A stretch of DNA of 64,000 bases from Alloascoidea africana (lineage: Eukaryota > Ascomycota > Alloascoideomycetes > Alloascoideales > Alloascoideaceae). This document shows, piece after piece, positions 10,600 to 23,142 of this stretch. Location: contig JAKTTT010000030.1 in the NCBI GenBank assembly GCA_030581615.1, forward strand, positions 124,001 through 188,000, in the 5' to 3' direction. The translations under genes and the position numbers were made by a program. Numbering within the stretch: position 1 is the stretch's first letter; each line of letters starts with the position of its first letter. The notes beneath the pieces were generated by a model. It saw only the letters and a list, made by a program, of their open reading frames with translations, had not been told where the DNA came from and searched no databases.

Positions 10600-11881
10600 A
10601 TGCTCTTGCAAAAGCTCGGCTATAGTCTTATTCCTCAGAAATTCACAACTTGTTACGTGTTTTCACCATATGCAACACACTACAACAAGCTGAAGAGATT
10701 TGAAGACCTATCAATAGGATGATACTCGGTAGCGTTCTCCTTTTCCCAATTGAGAAATAAATCTTGCCATTTACGTCCACATGCATATGCAGGACTCTGT
10801 AAACGATTCTAATCTCCTGGCAGATAAATTTTACGGTGATTACGCCTTCTACAACCAAGTTACTCTTAGAAAACCCATCGTTGAGAATGAGATCATATTC
10901 GGCCATATCCATTATTAAAAATGACGAGGGGGAGGGGTAAATGGAAAGAATGGTAGGGACGAATGCAAACGAGAAAGACCCTTTAAAACAAGTGCGGGCT
11001 TTCGGCCTATTCCACGTGGTGATACTGATCGATCAGGATGCGGGGACTAGTGGGGCCTTTTTTTACTCTTTTCTACAGTTTCACATAATAAAAAAGAAGA
11101 TAGATTTAAATGGTTTTTTCACGTTCCTAGAAAATGTTGCTACCTAGACTAATTAACGCTTGAAAGGCTACTATGATGCAAACAGTTCCTACTATGGGTG
11201 TGTGTTAAAGGCTCTCGGCAAGTAGAAAACAAGAAAAAAAAAGAACTTGCGGCAAGAATTAGCATTCGCATGATAGGAAGTGTCAGATAGTGGCCCAATA
11301 GCCTCAGGGTCCTTTGCCCTTTGCATTCGTGCGAACCGAAGCATTGTTGCCGTTAAACTTGACGGAAGTGAACAAAGCCCGTGGATCGGGATTTGGGTCC
11401 TGGTTAGCGTTCAGATACGCGCATAAAATCTCTGACACCGCATAATGTCATATCAGATGACTTCGACTGGCAAAGGATAGGCCAGAAGCGAAACACAACT
11501 GCTTTCTGGGGACTTTCGCACCAAAAGTATGAAAGAAACACCAGAGAATCGCTCAAGATCCAGTAGACCATTTCTTTATCGCCTTGGTGGGCGTGTGACC
11601 GCCGATTTTAATAAGTTCCGGGGGACCTGTCAAAACCGGGTAAGCGCTTGATTGACGAGAAAGCTCGAAGTTCGTAAACAAGAAAGTCAAAAAAAATGCG
11701 GGGGAAAGGCATCTTCTTGTCAAGCATGGTATTAAAAGAGGATACCTCGCACTTCTCCTACTCTCCCCGATTATCTCAGCCCTAGCTACCTCTGCCCTAA
11801 TCCACGATATAACTTTGGCTGCTGGAGCTTTGGTTACCCCCTATACCTGAAAAAAAAAAATCGTGCTGTTCGAGTGAATGA

Positions 11882-11896
11882 ATGAATATCCTCTAA
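11882..11896 (+). promoter_or_regulatory. Minimal upstream ORF abutting the regulator start
   Basis: ATG-AAT-ATC-CTC-TAA at 11882-11896 ends exactly where the main ATG (11897) begins. A second upstream ATG at 11878 opens a 12-codon frame ending at 11916 inside the main coding region in another frame. If the 5' leader includes both, initiation at the main start would depend on leaky scanning or re-initiation. The transcript start is unknown, so their use is inference. Confidence 0.4.
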
Positions 11897-14514
11897 ATGC
11901 TCAGGCTAATGCTTAATGAGACTGACGATCAGACTTGTCTGCGCAGTAGTAATGGTGTTGATGCGGTGTTTCCCAGATCCAAGCAAAGCAGCGAGCGACC
12001 GGGAATTCCCAACCACACCAACGATTATACCCAAAGCACTTCTAAACCCCATTTTGTCTCTGTTTTCGGTCAGACACAACCCGCAGGATCGACGTCACTT
12101 TCCTCTCCAAATGGATTTACAGGAGACCTGGGAGAAGACAGAAAGTCAATTTCGGTCCCTCCAGCGGTAAGACCAACACCCTTTGGAAAGAGCTCTGAAC
12201 TAGGAACAACTATGAATGGGAACGTCAACAAAAGTTCGGTTATGACGCCAATCCCAAGCCCAGATTCAACAAAGGCGCCCAGCAGAAAAAGAGCGAGATC
12301 TTTTTCCAGGGCCACCACGACGTATCCCAGGAGAAGAGCCCTGACTGCATGTGAACTTTGTCGCCTTCGCAAGAAAAAGTGCGACAACCAGCATCCCAGT
12401 TGTGGATCCTGTTTGAAAGTTGGCGTAAAATGTGTCTACAAAGACACCACACATGACTACTCAATGTAAGTCTACTGATGGATTAACTAGCGCCCTTGCA
12501 ATTTTGTCCTGTGAAGGTCCTGTCACTAACATTCCCATCGTCCAAATTAGGTTTGATCCTGCCACCCTCGCCATCCTTCGCAAGTTCGAAGACACGATAG
12601 GAAAGGTCGACCACATCATCTCAGAGCTGGACACAATTAAGACGCAGACGACCTGTTTTGTTACCCCACCTCCCCCTCCTCGGTCTCGGTCCTGCTTCCC
12701 TCTTCCCGAAAACGGCAAAGCATCGATGCAGCATTATGCGCCAGCCGTTCATCCAGCTTCAACATGGAAGCTGTCGGATCCCGAAGACGTGCTCTCCTGG
12801 CCCGTTTTCAAAGGTCGGCATGACCTAATCAAGCTGCTGCCTGGCTCAAGTGTTCTAGAAACTCAGGCCTTGGACCTTGGAAGCAGAGATGGGCTTGTGA
12901 ACAATGATGTGATGGAGACTCTGATTGCACGGTTCCTGTCTCATGTGTATGTTTTGAACCCAATCTTGGACCCAGAGTTTCTTCACAAAGTCTCCAAGAG
13001 TGTTGCTGTTGGTGGTCTTCAAGACGATGAAGCATCGTGTTTATTGGTATGTCTGTGCTGCGTATCCCCTTTGAATATTGTACTAATCCCATTCTAGCTG
13101 GTGGTTCTTGCTCTGGGTGCTCTTGCAAACGACCAACCTGGGGAGATAAGAAAGGCGCTGGTTTATATCAGAGAGGCTTCAAAGAGGAAATGGGTTTTAA
13201 ATCCACTATCAATAGTCTCAGTGCAATGCCATGCGCTTTTCGGCATTTTTCACTTGACCCTATTTAATCCTATTGGAGCTTGGAGCGAATTCACCCTAGC
13301 AAGTTCGAATTTGCTGTTACAACTAAACAAAAGAACAAAAGAAACAAACTCCACTTTTGCTTCTGCTACAGCAGAAGATAGCATTGGGGGTGAATCTCAA
13401 GACAAGAATGAATTGTTGAAAAGCTTGTTTTGGTGCTGCTATAGATATGAAAGGTAAGAGCGCTAGTGCAAAACCCAAGTTCGATTACTAACTATAAAAT
13501 TAGCGAACTTCGAGCCCAACTTCAAATTCCATCTACATTTGGAATCACAGGTCTCAATGAAACAGAAATAGTCACGCTGCTGAACGGTAACCTGAATTGC
13601 TCCTTTTCTGTTTATTCTGGCTTAAATGGCGTCGATTGCAGAAAACTTGAAACTATATGCCATTTGCAAATCATTCAAAATAGAATACTGAATGAGTTTT
13701 ATGAAAACCCCGAAATGTGGAAAAGCAGCTTTTCTAAGACTGATGATTTGGTACAGAGAGTTGAAATGTTTGATCGGGAGCTTGCAGAAGTGTAAGTACT
13801 ACTTTCCTTTAATGGCAAGAATGATCTATTTCTAACACCTCGCATAGTTCTTCTTTTTTCACCAACTCATATGATATGGAAGAGAAAGATGTTGACAGGC
13901 TTCATCTGTACCTGAATAGCCAACTCCAAAGAGCCATGTTTTACCTTTACAAGCCTCTTTTCTATCATTACGCTCACTTGGATAAGCTTGATGGGAATTT
14001 ATCATTATCACAAACCCTTTTAAAGTCCAAGATTGAATCTTGCATGAGAACTTTAATATCATCTGATCTCGAAATGAATCAAGACCAAACTCCAAAGCCT
14101 CTGTCTCCGATCGCATCGCCAGGGTCAACAGCGTCATGCCCTGTGTCATCATGGACGAAGAAGCTGAACGATACTGACACAAGCTGCTTTAGAGACGATT
14201 ATCTCGCAATGAATGTACAAATAGGAATCAATCTTCTTCTCTTTTCAACATTGGGGAGAGACGCAGAGAGGAGGAAATCAGATCCCAGTTTCTGCCGTGA
14301 TCAGATTGTGATTACCAATGTAAGCACCATAAGTCCGTTGGGAAGTGATGCTGACAATGAAGAGCAAGATTCATCGAGACTTTTACCACAGATCCGACGA
14401 TTTGCCAACAAAACTTTGCAGAAATTGGAAACGGCGTCAAACCTTTTTGAAAATGAAAGCTCTGGTCGCTTTACAATTGGGTTCAAAAAGATTAAGGATG
14501 ACTTTAATGTCTGA
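11897..14514 (+). CDS. Zn2Cys6 transcription factor, five exons
   Basis: Exons read 11897-12465, 12551-13046, 13098-13453, 13504-13791 and 13848-14514, giving 791 residues. The four introns (85, 51, 50 and 56 nt) have GTAAGT, GTATGT, GTAAGA and GTAAGT donors, CTAAC/CTAAT branch sites and TAG acceptors, and all joins keep frame. The zinc cluster is at residues 152-179 with exact spacing C-x2-C-x6-C-x6-C-x2-C-x6-C, preceded by a basic run. A short heptad-like stretch soon after the cluster (about residues 190-215) may be the dimerisation element. The middle contains a fungal-specific transcription-factor domain; its CCYRYESEL segment spans the third junction. The family binds CGG triplets. The target is unknown, but it lies between XYL2 and a convergent sugar transporter, so control of sugar or polyol use is a reasonable guess. 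I do not recognise a named orthologue. Confidence 0.85.
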
Positions 14515-14852
14515 TACATTTATTCTTCTCTTTGGCGCTTTGATTCCTCTTTATGCCTATTTTTAAGTTGGCTCAGTTATGCTACTGTTCGAAAATTGTT
14601 TGACGTTATTTATATTTATTTATTTACCTATTTATTTTGTTACGACAGTGAAAACAAGCACGAAGAAACATGTTTTATTTCTATGCTAGCTTGAATATTT
14701 ATTTATTTATACATAATCGAAGATTTGGGGTGCTTTTTCTTTGACCATATGGGTTCGATAAAGATACCATTAAACAATACAAAACATTAGAACTATCAAC
14801 AAATCTATATAAACAAAACGTGACAAAATTAAAAGTAAGATGGTTTATCTTT
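14515..14852. other. Convergent 3' flanks
   Basis: Very AT-rich 338-bp gap between two genes ending toward each other. It contains TATTTATTTA-type repeats around 14,605-14,710 that could serve as bidirectional polyadenylation signals. No gene seen. Confidence 0.55.
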
Positions 14853-16706
14853 TCAAACATAAGTAATGCCTTTATCTGACTTGGTACCGGAGTATCTTTG
14901 TAAATGCCCATAAAACCAAGCACTAGCACTCCCTGCATCAAAGTCATCTGGCACTTCGCTCTGTCTGCTATTTCTACCGAAGTGGCTGTCATTATCAACA
15001 TCAACATCATCATAAGAACTAAGAGACCTTCTCATCTCAATTGTCTCTAAAACTTTAGGAACATAATTTGAAGTTCTCCATGCAGGCAGATTGTCAGCCC
15101 ACATTTGCTCAATCTCTTCCAAAGTTTTCCCTTTGGTCTCAGGAAACATTAAAAACACGTGGAGGGTCATGACAAAGCAAAAAATGGCGAATATCAGATA
15201 TGTCTTCCAAGTTATATTTCGGAACGCTGTGGGGACAAAAAGGGCAAGTGCAAAGTTGAATGTCCAATTTGCAGAAGCACAAATTCCGTTTCCTCTGGCC
15301 CTGTGTTTTGTTGGAAAAGTTTCAGAGACGTAGATCCACATTCCTGGTCCCCAAGTAGGTGCAAATGATGCAACAAAAAGATAGCTACATGCGATTAGAG
15401 CTCTGGAAGCGCCTCGGTTTAGAATTGTGACCCTGATATTGGTATTTTTATCCTGTCCCGGCGAGTCTATATCCTCGCCATAGACTGCTAATAGTACAGC
15501 TGCCGCAATGAGCCATCCCATCATCAGGCTCGAGCCGATTATAAGCATTTTCCTTCTTCCCCACGAATCCATAAATGCAAGAGCCGGAATCGTCATCACA
15601 ACGTTGATCACATATTGGATTGACGAGGAAAGTAGATTTACATCACCCGAATACCCCGCCATTGTAAAGATATAGACGACATAATACATCATGATGTTGA
15701 TACCCGTAAGTTGCTGCCATATTTGTCCAGTTATTCCTACAGTTGTTCTCTTGATCGAATCTTTTGCAAATAAATCAAAGGTCGAGATCTTTTGTGCTTC
15801 TCTGTCTAATAAAACTGCTTCCTTCATCTCATTTATTTCAGTAAGCACTCGTATGTCATATTTGTTCCCATCTGCTTGAATTTTTGCTATAATATCTACC
15901 GCTTCCTCCCATCTGTCGTGATTTCCTAACCATCTTGGAGATTCAGGAAGGATAAGAACTCCCAAAAAAAGAAGCGCCCCGGGTATTATCTGGAGACCCC
16001 ACGCTAGCCTAAACGAAGTAGGTCCAGGGATTTTGGTGCATGAATACGAGACGTAAAAGAAAATCATAATCCCCCAAGTTATGGCCCATTGGAATAGGCC
16101 CACAAGTTTGCCTCGAATTTTCTTCGGAGCTAGTTCAGAAACATATACAGGCACTTGTGATGAAGTCAGGCCAACTGCACAACCGCTAATGATTCTTCCT
16201 GTTATTAAAACAGGTACGTTAACAGCGGTACATTGGACAAGAGATCCAACCATCCAGATCGAGGCGGCTAATTGAATCAATTTCCGTCGGCCCATTCGAT
16301 CGCATATCCACCCACCAAAGAAACTTGAAAGCATAGATCCCCCTGCCATGCTTGCTGTTATTCCACCCTGCGCTATTGAGTTTGGGTAGCCAAAGTAGGC
16401 ACGGTAGGTGTGATGCTCTACAAACGCAGAGACACTGTCGTTGAGAAAAAGGTTAGCACTTGGGTGATTTGGATGATTACAGTGTGAATCTTAAATATGT
16501 CAACTATACATGTCTCCAATAAAGAAAACTTGAAAGTGTTTGAAATAGTGACAAGAAATGACCCTGAAATGAAATTTGAAATGCAGCAAGAGGGAAAAAA
16601 ATGACAACTTTCTGACCGTCACATACCTGCTCACATCAAATCCAAAAAGGAAACCTCCAATACATGCGATTATGGTAACATAGTAGACATTATAAAGGAC
16701 AATCAT
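14853..16706 (-). CDS. HGT1-like high-affinity sugar transporter (MFS), one intron
   Basis: Exon 1 is 16627-16706 and exon 2 is 14853-16434, separated by a 192-nt intron (GTATGT donor, TGCTAAC branch, CAG acceptor), giving 553 residues. This is a 12-helix sugar porter of the major facilitator superfamily in the plasma membrane. Visible family marks are GGFLFGFDVSS in helix 1, DRMGRRK, PESPRWL, QQLTGINIMMYY in helix 7 and PETKGKTLEEIE near the end, followed by PAWRT. The whole protein resembles Kluyveromyces lactis Hgt1, a high-affinity glucose carrier; related proteins also carry xylose, so the substrate is not settled. The cytosolic N-terminus is very short (about 8 residues before helix 1 against ~25 in Hgt1). 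An in-frame stop lies just upstream, so either the start is genuinely short or a further 5' exon is missed. Confidence 0.88.
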
Positions 16707-18588
16707 GCGAAGGCTCTAGATCAACCCACAGATTGATGGGTTTGCGGATGATTTTTTTGTTTGTTTTTTTTTGTTGGCAGAAACGTTCAAAGATTCGCTT
16801 CAATTAACCTGTTCCAAAACCTGACCCAAAATCCAACCAAACACTCCCTTCCAGCGTGATAGTTAGGTATTGTTTCCCCCAAGGTAGAAAGTGAATCAAG
16901 CGGATCAGTGGCTTTAGTGCTCTTGCGGATTGAAGCGAGTATTTATATGGATTGATCTGATAATTATGGCAACCATATGTAGTGAAACCTTGTTTAGCTC
17001 CAACTTTAGGATCTATGTGCTCCGCTCCATTTAACATTTGTTACTCAGATCTTATCCTTCATATCATGCAGTTGAGGATTCTTCTGATTTGTACTTGAAA
17101 AGAGTAAGATATCACGATACCCATTACCTGAATTAATCTAATCAATTATCAAATATGTATTTAACAAGAATAAGGGCAAAATTCGTCTGTATCATATGTA
17201 TCTTTCTGATTTGGACAAAAACTAGGTTCGACCTTGATAGATTTTCATTTTTCATTGATTTCCAGCCCTTAATCTTGCATCTATTTTCAGAGTGGTGCGA
17301 TTTACAAGAGCCCAAATTAAAGATCAAAGTAAGGCCACTGTAATTGCTGCTACAGCTGGATCGACTTCCAAATCCATATGGGGAGAGAAAACGGATATAG
17401 GGAGAGAGACACTTGAGCATAAGATGGAAGATCGAAAAAAAAAAAGTCAAAGTTTAACTATGCTTACGCCTCCTTTGAGACCTGCGAAAAAAGAATTCTG
17501 GTCCTGAGTTTTTTCAACATGGCAGCAAATCCCAGCATAAAGAAATTGTTAATTTATGAACCCAGCTTCTTGGCTTTACTCTCTTAAGCCATATCTATAT
17601 TTGGAAGAATAATTCCTTGCTGATTGCTTGGCTGAAGGAATCTATGAATTGAAAAGAAAGGCTTAAACATAGGTTTTAACACTAAGCAATACTTATCATG
17701 CTGATTAATCGGCTATGGTATGCTATTATGACATTTTAGTTGTTAATGTTTACAGAACCTGATAGACAAGGAGGACCAAAACAATTCGGGCAATTATTGA
17801 ATCGAAAGAGACTTGCTCACAGGGAAAGAGGAATAAAGAGAAAAGGGAATATGCACTTAACACATGTGCCAGTCGAAAGTTGATCGCATTAGCCTAATAA
17901 TTCTCAGCCTCCAGGGGCATGATTCTTTTAACGTTCTAATATTAACATCGATTGAATGGTTCTGTCCTTTTCACAAACCTTCACATGAGCCTTCCAACTT
18001 CCTTTTACTAAACAAACAATGAGCTTATCTACTGCTCCTGTCCCAACTATTGTTTCCTGTAAAACCACGCCAAGAAGAGCACCTGAGTTCAGCACCAAAT
18101 CTCAACATGAAACTTAATCTTTGGAAGCCGTCAAACCTTGACATATACCTAAAGACATGTGGTATGAAAGGGGTACTTTTGGCTTTTATACCGCCAGTAA
18201 ACCATATCTGGAAGCGTTGGGCCTCATCGGGGGAAGAATGCGTTCAAGAGCATTTCCTGTTATATATTAATTGACAGATACTAGAGGTCCACAATGAGGC
18301 TCCTTCGTTCACATATAAACTCAAAAAACCAAACCATGTCTACCAATGGCTTTAACAAGATCTTACTCGGGATAGATTAAAACACTTAAACTTTGAAAAC
18401 TCACATCACATGAAATATGACATTGTGCTGACAATACAATTGACTCCTTTCAATTCTTCTGATATTGTTTTAAATTATAGTAGACGTTCAATATCATACA
18501 TAGGAGGCCAAACAACTCTCCAACATTTCTCAATCTGCTTTTTTTTTCAATTCCTCAAAAATGATTATAGGTTACTGTCTCTTCATAA
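16707..18588. other. Intergenic region between transporter promoter and STO1 3' end
   Basis: About 1.9 kb of AT-rich sequence. Several short frames occur on both strands, but none has a domain, good start context or splice partners. I see no RNA gene. Confidence 0.5.
16744..16930. promoter_or_regulatory. Three GCGGAT motifs in the transporter promoter
   Basis: GCGGAT occurs at 16744, 16900 and 16925, within 225 bp upstream of the transporter start. The first two extend to CGGANNA, the half-site used by the glucose-responsive zinc-cluster protein Rgt1 at HXT promoters in S. cerevisiae. The motif is short enough to arise by chance, so this is only a candidate. Confidence 0.3.
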
Positions 18589-21360
18589 TTACAACTCCTG
18601 TAGCTGGTTGATGTACCTCAAAGCAAGTTGCTCCACTTCATCGCTGTACTCAGATGCAACCTCTTTTAACTGCTCCTGAATAGGCAAGTAAATGCTTGCA
18701 TATTTTCTCAATAGACACCGTAGTAAACCAGAGTACCACCAATAGAGCCAATCTGCATCCTTGTCTTCGCCATCTGCACCTCTATGAGGATCTTGTTCTG
18801 CGAGTGACTTGAGCACCAGAGAAAAGAGCGTAACAAATTGTTCAGACAAGGCATCTGAATCGGCTGAGATCATAACTTCGAGTGTCCTGATTAGGCATTC
18901 ATATCCATAGTTCGTTACCACTGCTAGATGCAATTCATTCTCCGTGCTAAGCAAGAATTTGAGAATAGCAATTGGGTTGATGATACCGTAGGTTAATGTG
19001 AACTGTAAGATAACAGTGCCAATGTAAGGCTGTGAATTCCAGTACCTCAAAATTGCTCCAATTGCAAAAAGTTCGCGTTTCTCGTTGCCATTTTCCAGAA
19101 CTGTTGACCGTAGTCTATCAGAGAATTTGCTCAGATAAGTATCCACATGCGAAAGGGATCTCCCGCCTAGGTAACAAATGACTTGGAATACAATATCCAC
19201 CACAAACAGCTCAGTATTCTCGATTCCCTTCTCTTTGGCTACTGGCTCAAGTTCTTTCAACAGCTCTTCGAATTCATTGTCAGGAATGTCTTCCTTGAAC
19301 GCAGAAACAACTTTTTCGGCCTCCTTCAAAAACGGTGACTCCGGTTCAAGACACTTCAAGACTGGCTCATACGAAGGTTCCTCCTCTTCACCGGCGTTAT
19401 CATCCCCATCCCCATCCCATTCGGCCTTATTTTCGCCATCGCCTTCGTCTTCAGCATCGGAGATCTTTCCAGCACCATTTTTTTTATCTTCTTCATTTTC
19501 TTTTACCGCTTCGCTTCCCAAAACAGTTATATCATACTTCCTTAGCTTTTCCTTATCCAGTAAGCTTGTGTCTAAAAATTTGTAATACTCTGGAGTAAGC
19601 GTTCTCTTGATGCGGCCTCTTGAGCTAAGCCTTACATTTTTAGAAATAAGCTCTTTGATGAAAACAATCTTTGGATGAAATTTTGAGCCTCTATTGAGAT
19701 CATCGACCCATTCTGGCCACTTCCAACTGAAGCCAAAGTTACTAAATTGGATAGATATCCAATCCAAAAACCGCTGCAAAACCTCAAAATCAAGACTTGT
19801 CAAGTGAGCGTAAAAGAAACGGATTGCACGACCAAAAACAGGAGCCATCGCTTTCGGTACTTCTACACAACATTCAATCAAAATCGAAGCATAGTATGCC
19901 AAAGGATGAGAAGCATGTGGCAATTGCATCATTGCAGCAAAAACAGCCTCTACCGTGATGTCCTCATTCTTCCAGGTTGAGATCGGGTTTCCGTCTTCAT
20001 CTTCTTTCTGCAATTGTTCAAATCTAATACCAGGCTTTGCAAAGGCAGAAGATCTGAAAAACAGATCAAAAGAAATTAACTGTCGTGCAACTTCCTTTCT
20101 GTTGAAGTCCATATTTTCAATAAAATCAACACAGAGATCTCTAAAAAGAAGTCCCTCGTAGGTGTCTGGGGCCGGCACAGTTTCAAAAATTGTAGGGAGA
20201 TATGCACGGAAGAACACCTTTGGATATCGCCAACTCATGTCCAACGTTCCCGTTGTATAGTTTAAACCCGAAAATCGCGCAACCTCTTCTACATTAGGTA
20301 TTGAGAATGAGGGAAGAGTGTGCTGTTCCTGTCTCCCTGTTCGACCCATTGCGTCGCTAATAGCAGGCTCTATTCGCGCAGCTATATCTGGCGCAAAGTC
20401 CATTTGCCAATTTTGGTCTTTTAAATTTTCGATTACTTTCAGCAATAAAGGAATTAAAGGTTGGGCTTTGTAAGGTGCCTCTTGTGAGTCTGGAAGAAAA
20501 GGGCTGGTAAGATCTGTCGCTTTTGACTCCAACACAGGGAATTTTATTGCTGTTTCAAACACTTCATTTGCGTTCTCTTTGAATTTTTCATTCTGTGGAT
20601 CAATCATCGAAATGTACGGTATGACCAGAACAGTATTGTAAAAGATCTCTTGTGCCAGTGGATTTCGCATCTCGGGAGTTTCATTTTGCAAGTCAATTGC
20701 CAGAGTAAGTAGTTGCTTGAACAGTTTCACCATGGATTCCCCATCAATCATTGGGCCCAAACAGGCCAGAAAACGAAGTATCGACTTTAATTTGCTCCAT
20801 TGTCCAGCATATTCGCCCGTATGTTCAATTGGCTCGCCTTTGATTGCAGAAGATATCGTCTCTTGGGCTTTTGCGTGTAAGTATTCAACGACATATTTCC
20901 CGACAAGAGGATTCTTGACACTCGCTATTTGAATTAGTCCTGACAAAATCAAAACTTTATGTGGCTGTTCACACACAACCGCGTATATTGTGCTCAAAAC
21001 GGCATTTCTGAAGGAAGAGTGATTTTCCAGTTCAATTGAAAGAGGTTGGCTCATGTAGTCGAGTGTCCTTACAATGTGCCGTTGCTATTCTTGTGTTAAA
21101 GATAGAAAAAAATTAATAGGAACTGCCACGTTGGCTAAAACATACAGATTCACCAATTTCGCATATATCTTGACACAGTCTATGTGTAATAGCCTCTATT
21201 CTCGGAGGTCGAGCTGGAGATGCGTCACGACCTCGAGGGCGTTTACGACTACTCCATTCATCGTTGACTATTGAGTTATGCCATGTCAGAAATACAAATA
21301 CAAGTGATTCTTAGACCCAGAGAGCCACTTACAACTGCCTTTCCGTATCTTTTCGTGCAT
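18589..21360 (-). CDS. STO1: Nuclear cap-binding complex large subunit (CBP80), three exons
   Basis: Exons are 21333-21360, 21146-21267 and 18589-21084, giving 881 residues (861 in S. cerevisiae). The introns are 65 and 61 nt, with donors GTAAGT and GTATGT. Splicing adds 60 residues that the long exon alone would miss, including a basic R-K-R-P-R-G-R patch (probable nuclear localisation signal) and an I-G-E-S segment that aligns with Sto1. Downstream come the blocks LSTIYAVVCEQP, the N-R-K-E-V-A-R-Q motif, APVFGRAIRFFYAHL and SIQFSNFGFSWKWPEW, all hallmarks of CBP80. The protein is a superhelix of MIF4G-like repeats that holds Cbc2 on the 5' cap and links capping to splicing and export. An acidic linker lies near residues 580-625. 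An early, short first coding exon is also known in STO1 of S. cerevisiae. Confidence 0.94.
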
Positions 21361-22308
21361 GGTTTCTGCTTCTGATTAGAAGGAAACTGTTTTTTTGAAG
21401 ACTGTCGTGGAGATGTTTCCGCGAGTGAAGTTTTTGGAAGCATGTATTGTGTTACCCTGCCTATCTGAAGTAATGATTGATGAAAGAGCTGGCTTTTTGT
21501 TCTTACATGGTGGAATACTTTGAATTAATTAGCCATAGGCTACAGTTATTACAAAGATGGAATGTAAACTTATAAAACACGCAGTTTTTCTTAAGAAAAA
21601 TCTATTTGCAAGCTACTAGTTGGACTAGAATTCCTAGACATGCACAATCTCCAACTTTGACATTACCCTAGTTACTATAAGAGTTCGGGGGACTATAAGT
21701 TCACAATTCACACACTTCCTTGATGATTCCTCTATTGCTATGTAAGTACTAGGCTATTTATATAGAGGAATTTCTTGGCTGAAACCGGGATGTAGTGAGG
21801 CAGGGAAATCCATATCCTAACAGTTACTCTGTTTTGCAATGCCTGCCGTATCAGAGTAGTTATGTAATGTCAAAGCTACGAAATATGTATATTCCCGGCC
21901 TAGGATATTACGAATTGGGATATTCACTTTCAGGTGGGTTTTAATGATTATCGTGTTTTGTAAGTTTCTTTTTTTCTCTTTGTCATAGATATAGAATTTC
22001 GAGTTCCTCTTGTACCTGCTTAATAGTTGTATAAATTGATGTGGGCGAGCCAAAAGCGATCTTAAACATTAGCACTTTGGCAAAGCCATGGAGAAGGCAA
22101 ATTCAGAACCAGAATCAAAACAAGAATCAAAGCTAAATGCGAAGACAGACATACTATCAAACCCCGAATGAAAACAGTGTTCAGACATAATCTATGGAGG
22201 ACGCGTTCCAACATGACCAAGTTGCTTCCTCCACTTAAGTCACAGTTTAATTTTAAGTAAGGAGTATGTACAGTATCAAAAGCAAAATATCGTGGCAAAA
22301 TGAGCTTT
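21361..22308. other. Gap between STO1 start and HIS6 stop
   Basis: This 948-bp stretch holds the STO1 promoter and the 3' flank of HIS6. No gene, RNA or repeat could be supported. Confidence 0.55.
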
Positions 22309-23142
22309 TCAATGGGTTTTGTTCCATTCCACACAATCTGCAAATCGTACCAGCTTCCCCCCAAAAATGTCCAAAGCACTTCCATAAGTCACGTCGACAC
22401 GGCCTTCGCTGAGTTCTGCAACTGTTTTGAGATCGTCAATGTTCTTTGCACCTCCAGCATAAACCAATTTCAACGGCAAATCTCTTTGCTCAAGTTCTTT
22501 TGACCAGGCTCCAAGTGCAGCAACCAGTTCGGAGTCAATACCCTGGCAGAGTCCTTCGACATCTGCTGCGTGGATCAAAAACTCGGAACAATAAGGACTC
22601 AGTTTTTCCAAAGTTTCCAGGTTCAATTTTGTATCTGTGAGTTGCTGCCATTTGTTCATTGCGACGATCCATTCTGTTTTTTCACCTTCATCATCACTTT
22701 CTATTATCTTCTTACGACAACTCAGATCAACTACAATTCGATCCTTTCCGATATTTTCCACCAGTTCTACCAGTCTATCCAAACTGAACTTTCCATTCGG
22801 GAACAGCCATGATGTTACAATCACTTGTTTTGCTCCCTTTTCTATCCAGTATTCTGCATTCTCACGGTTAATACCTCCGCCGATTTGAAGCTCGTTTGGC
22901 CATGCGGTAAGTGCCTCTATAGCCGCAGTATCATTGTTTGGTCCTAGCTTAATTACGTGTGTTCCGAGAACATTATTCTCACGGTATAGATCTGCGTAGT
23001 AAGATGAGCTATGAGAAGACACATAATTTGTCCTTAGCGTCTGTGTGGTTGAGGATCCTTCTTGATCATCTGTAAGAGTTCCCCCGACTATCTGCTTAAC
23101 CACTCCATTATGTAGATCGATACATCCTCGAAACTTGGTCAT
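22309..23142 (-). CDS. HIS6: ProFAR isomerase of histidine biosynthesis
   Basis: Protein of 277 residues with an ATG at 23142; the usual fungal His6 length is about 260. The enzyme, a cytosolic (beta/alpha)8 barrel, converts ProFAR to PRFAR, the fourth step of histidine synthesis. Family marks are [20 protein letters not shown] at the N-terminus with the catalytic Asp in CIDLHNG, then [26 protein letters not shown] and [13 protein letters not shown]. It is transcribed divergently from FAF1 across 146 bp. I found no perfect TGACTCA-type Gcn4 site in that short promoter, although the pathway is Gcn4-controlled in S. cerevisiae. Confidence 0.96.
   Translation of the reverse strand: MTKFRGCIDLHNGVVKQIVGGTLTDDQEGSSTTQTLRTNYVSSHSSSYYADLYRENNVLGTHVIKLGPNNDTAAIEALTAWPNELQIGGGINRENAEYWIEKGAKQVIVTSWLFPNGKFSLDRLVELVENIGKDRIVVDLSCRKKIIESDDEGEKTEWIVAMNKWQQLTDTKLNLETLEKLSPYCSEFLIHAADVEGLCQGIDSELVAALGAWSKELEQRDLPLKLVYAGGAKNIDDLKTVAELSEGRVDVTYGSALDIFGGKLVRFADCVEWNKTH

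Larger units (their letters stand above)
10167..11896. other. Intergenic region between XYL2 and the Zn2Cys6 regulator
   Basis: This 1.7-kb stretch has no supported gene. It contains the XYL2 3' flank, the inverted repeat listed separately, and from about 11,500 a GC-richer segment with several CGG/CCG triplets that is likely the promoter and 5' leader of the regulator. A pyrimidine-rich stretch and a poly-A run lie just before the start codon. Confidence 0.55.

Noticed and set aside
17224-17234. B-box-like sequence GGTTCGACC as a second tRNA
   Set aside because: No A box at the right distance and no cloverleaf can be folded.
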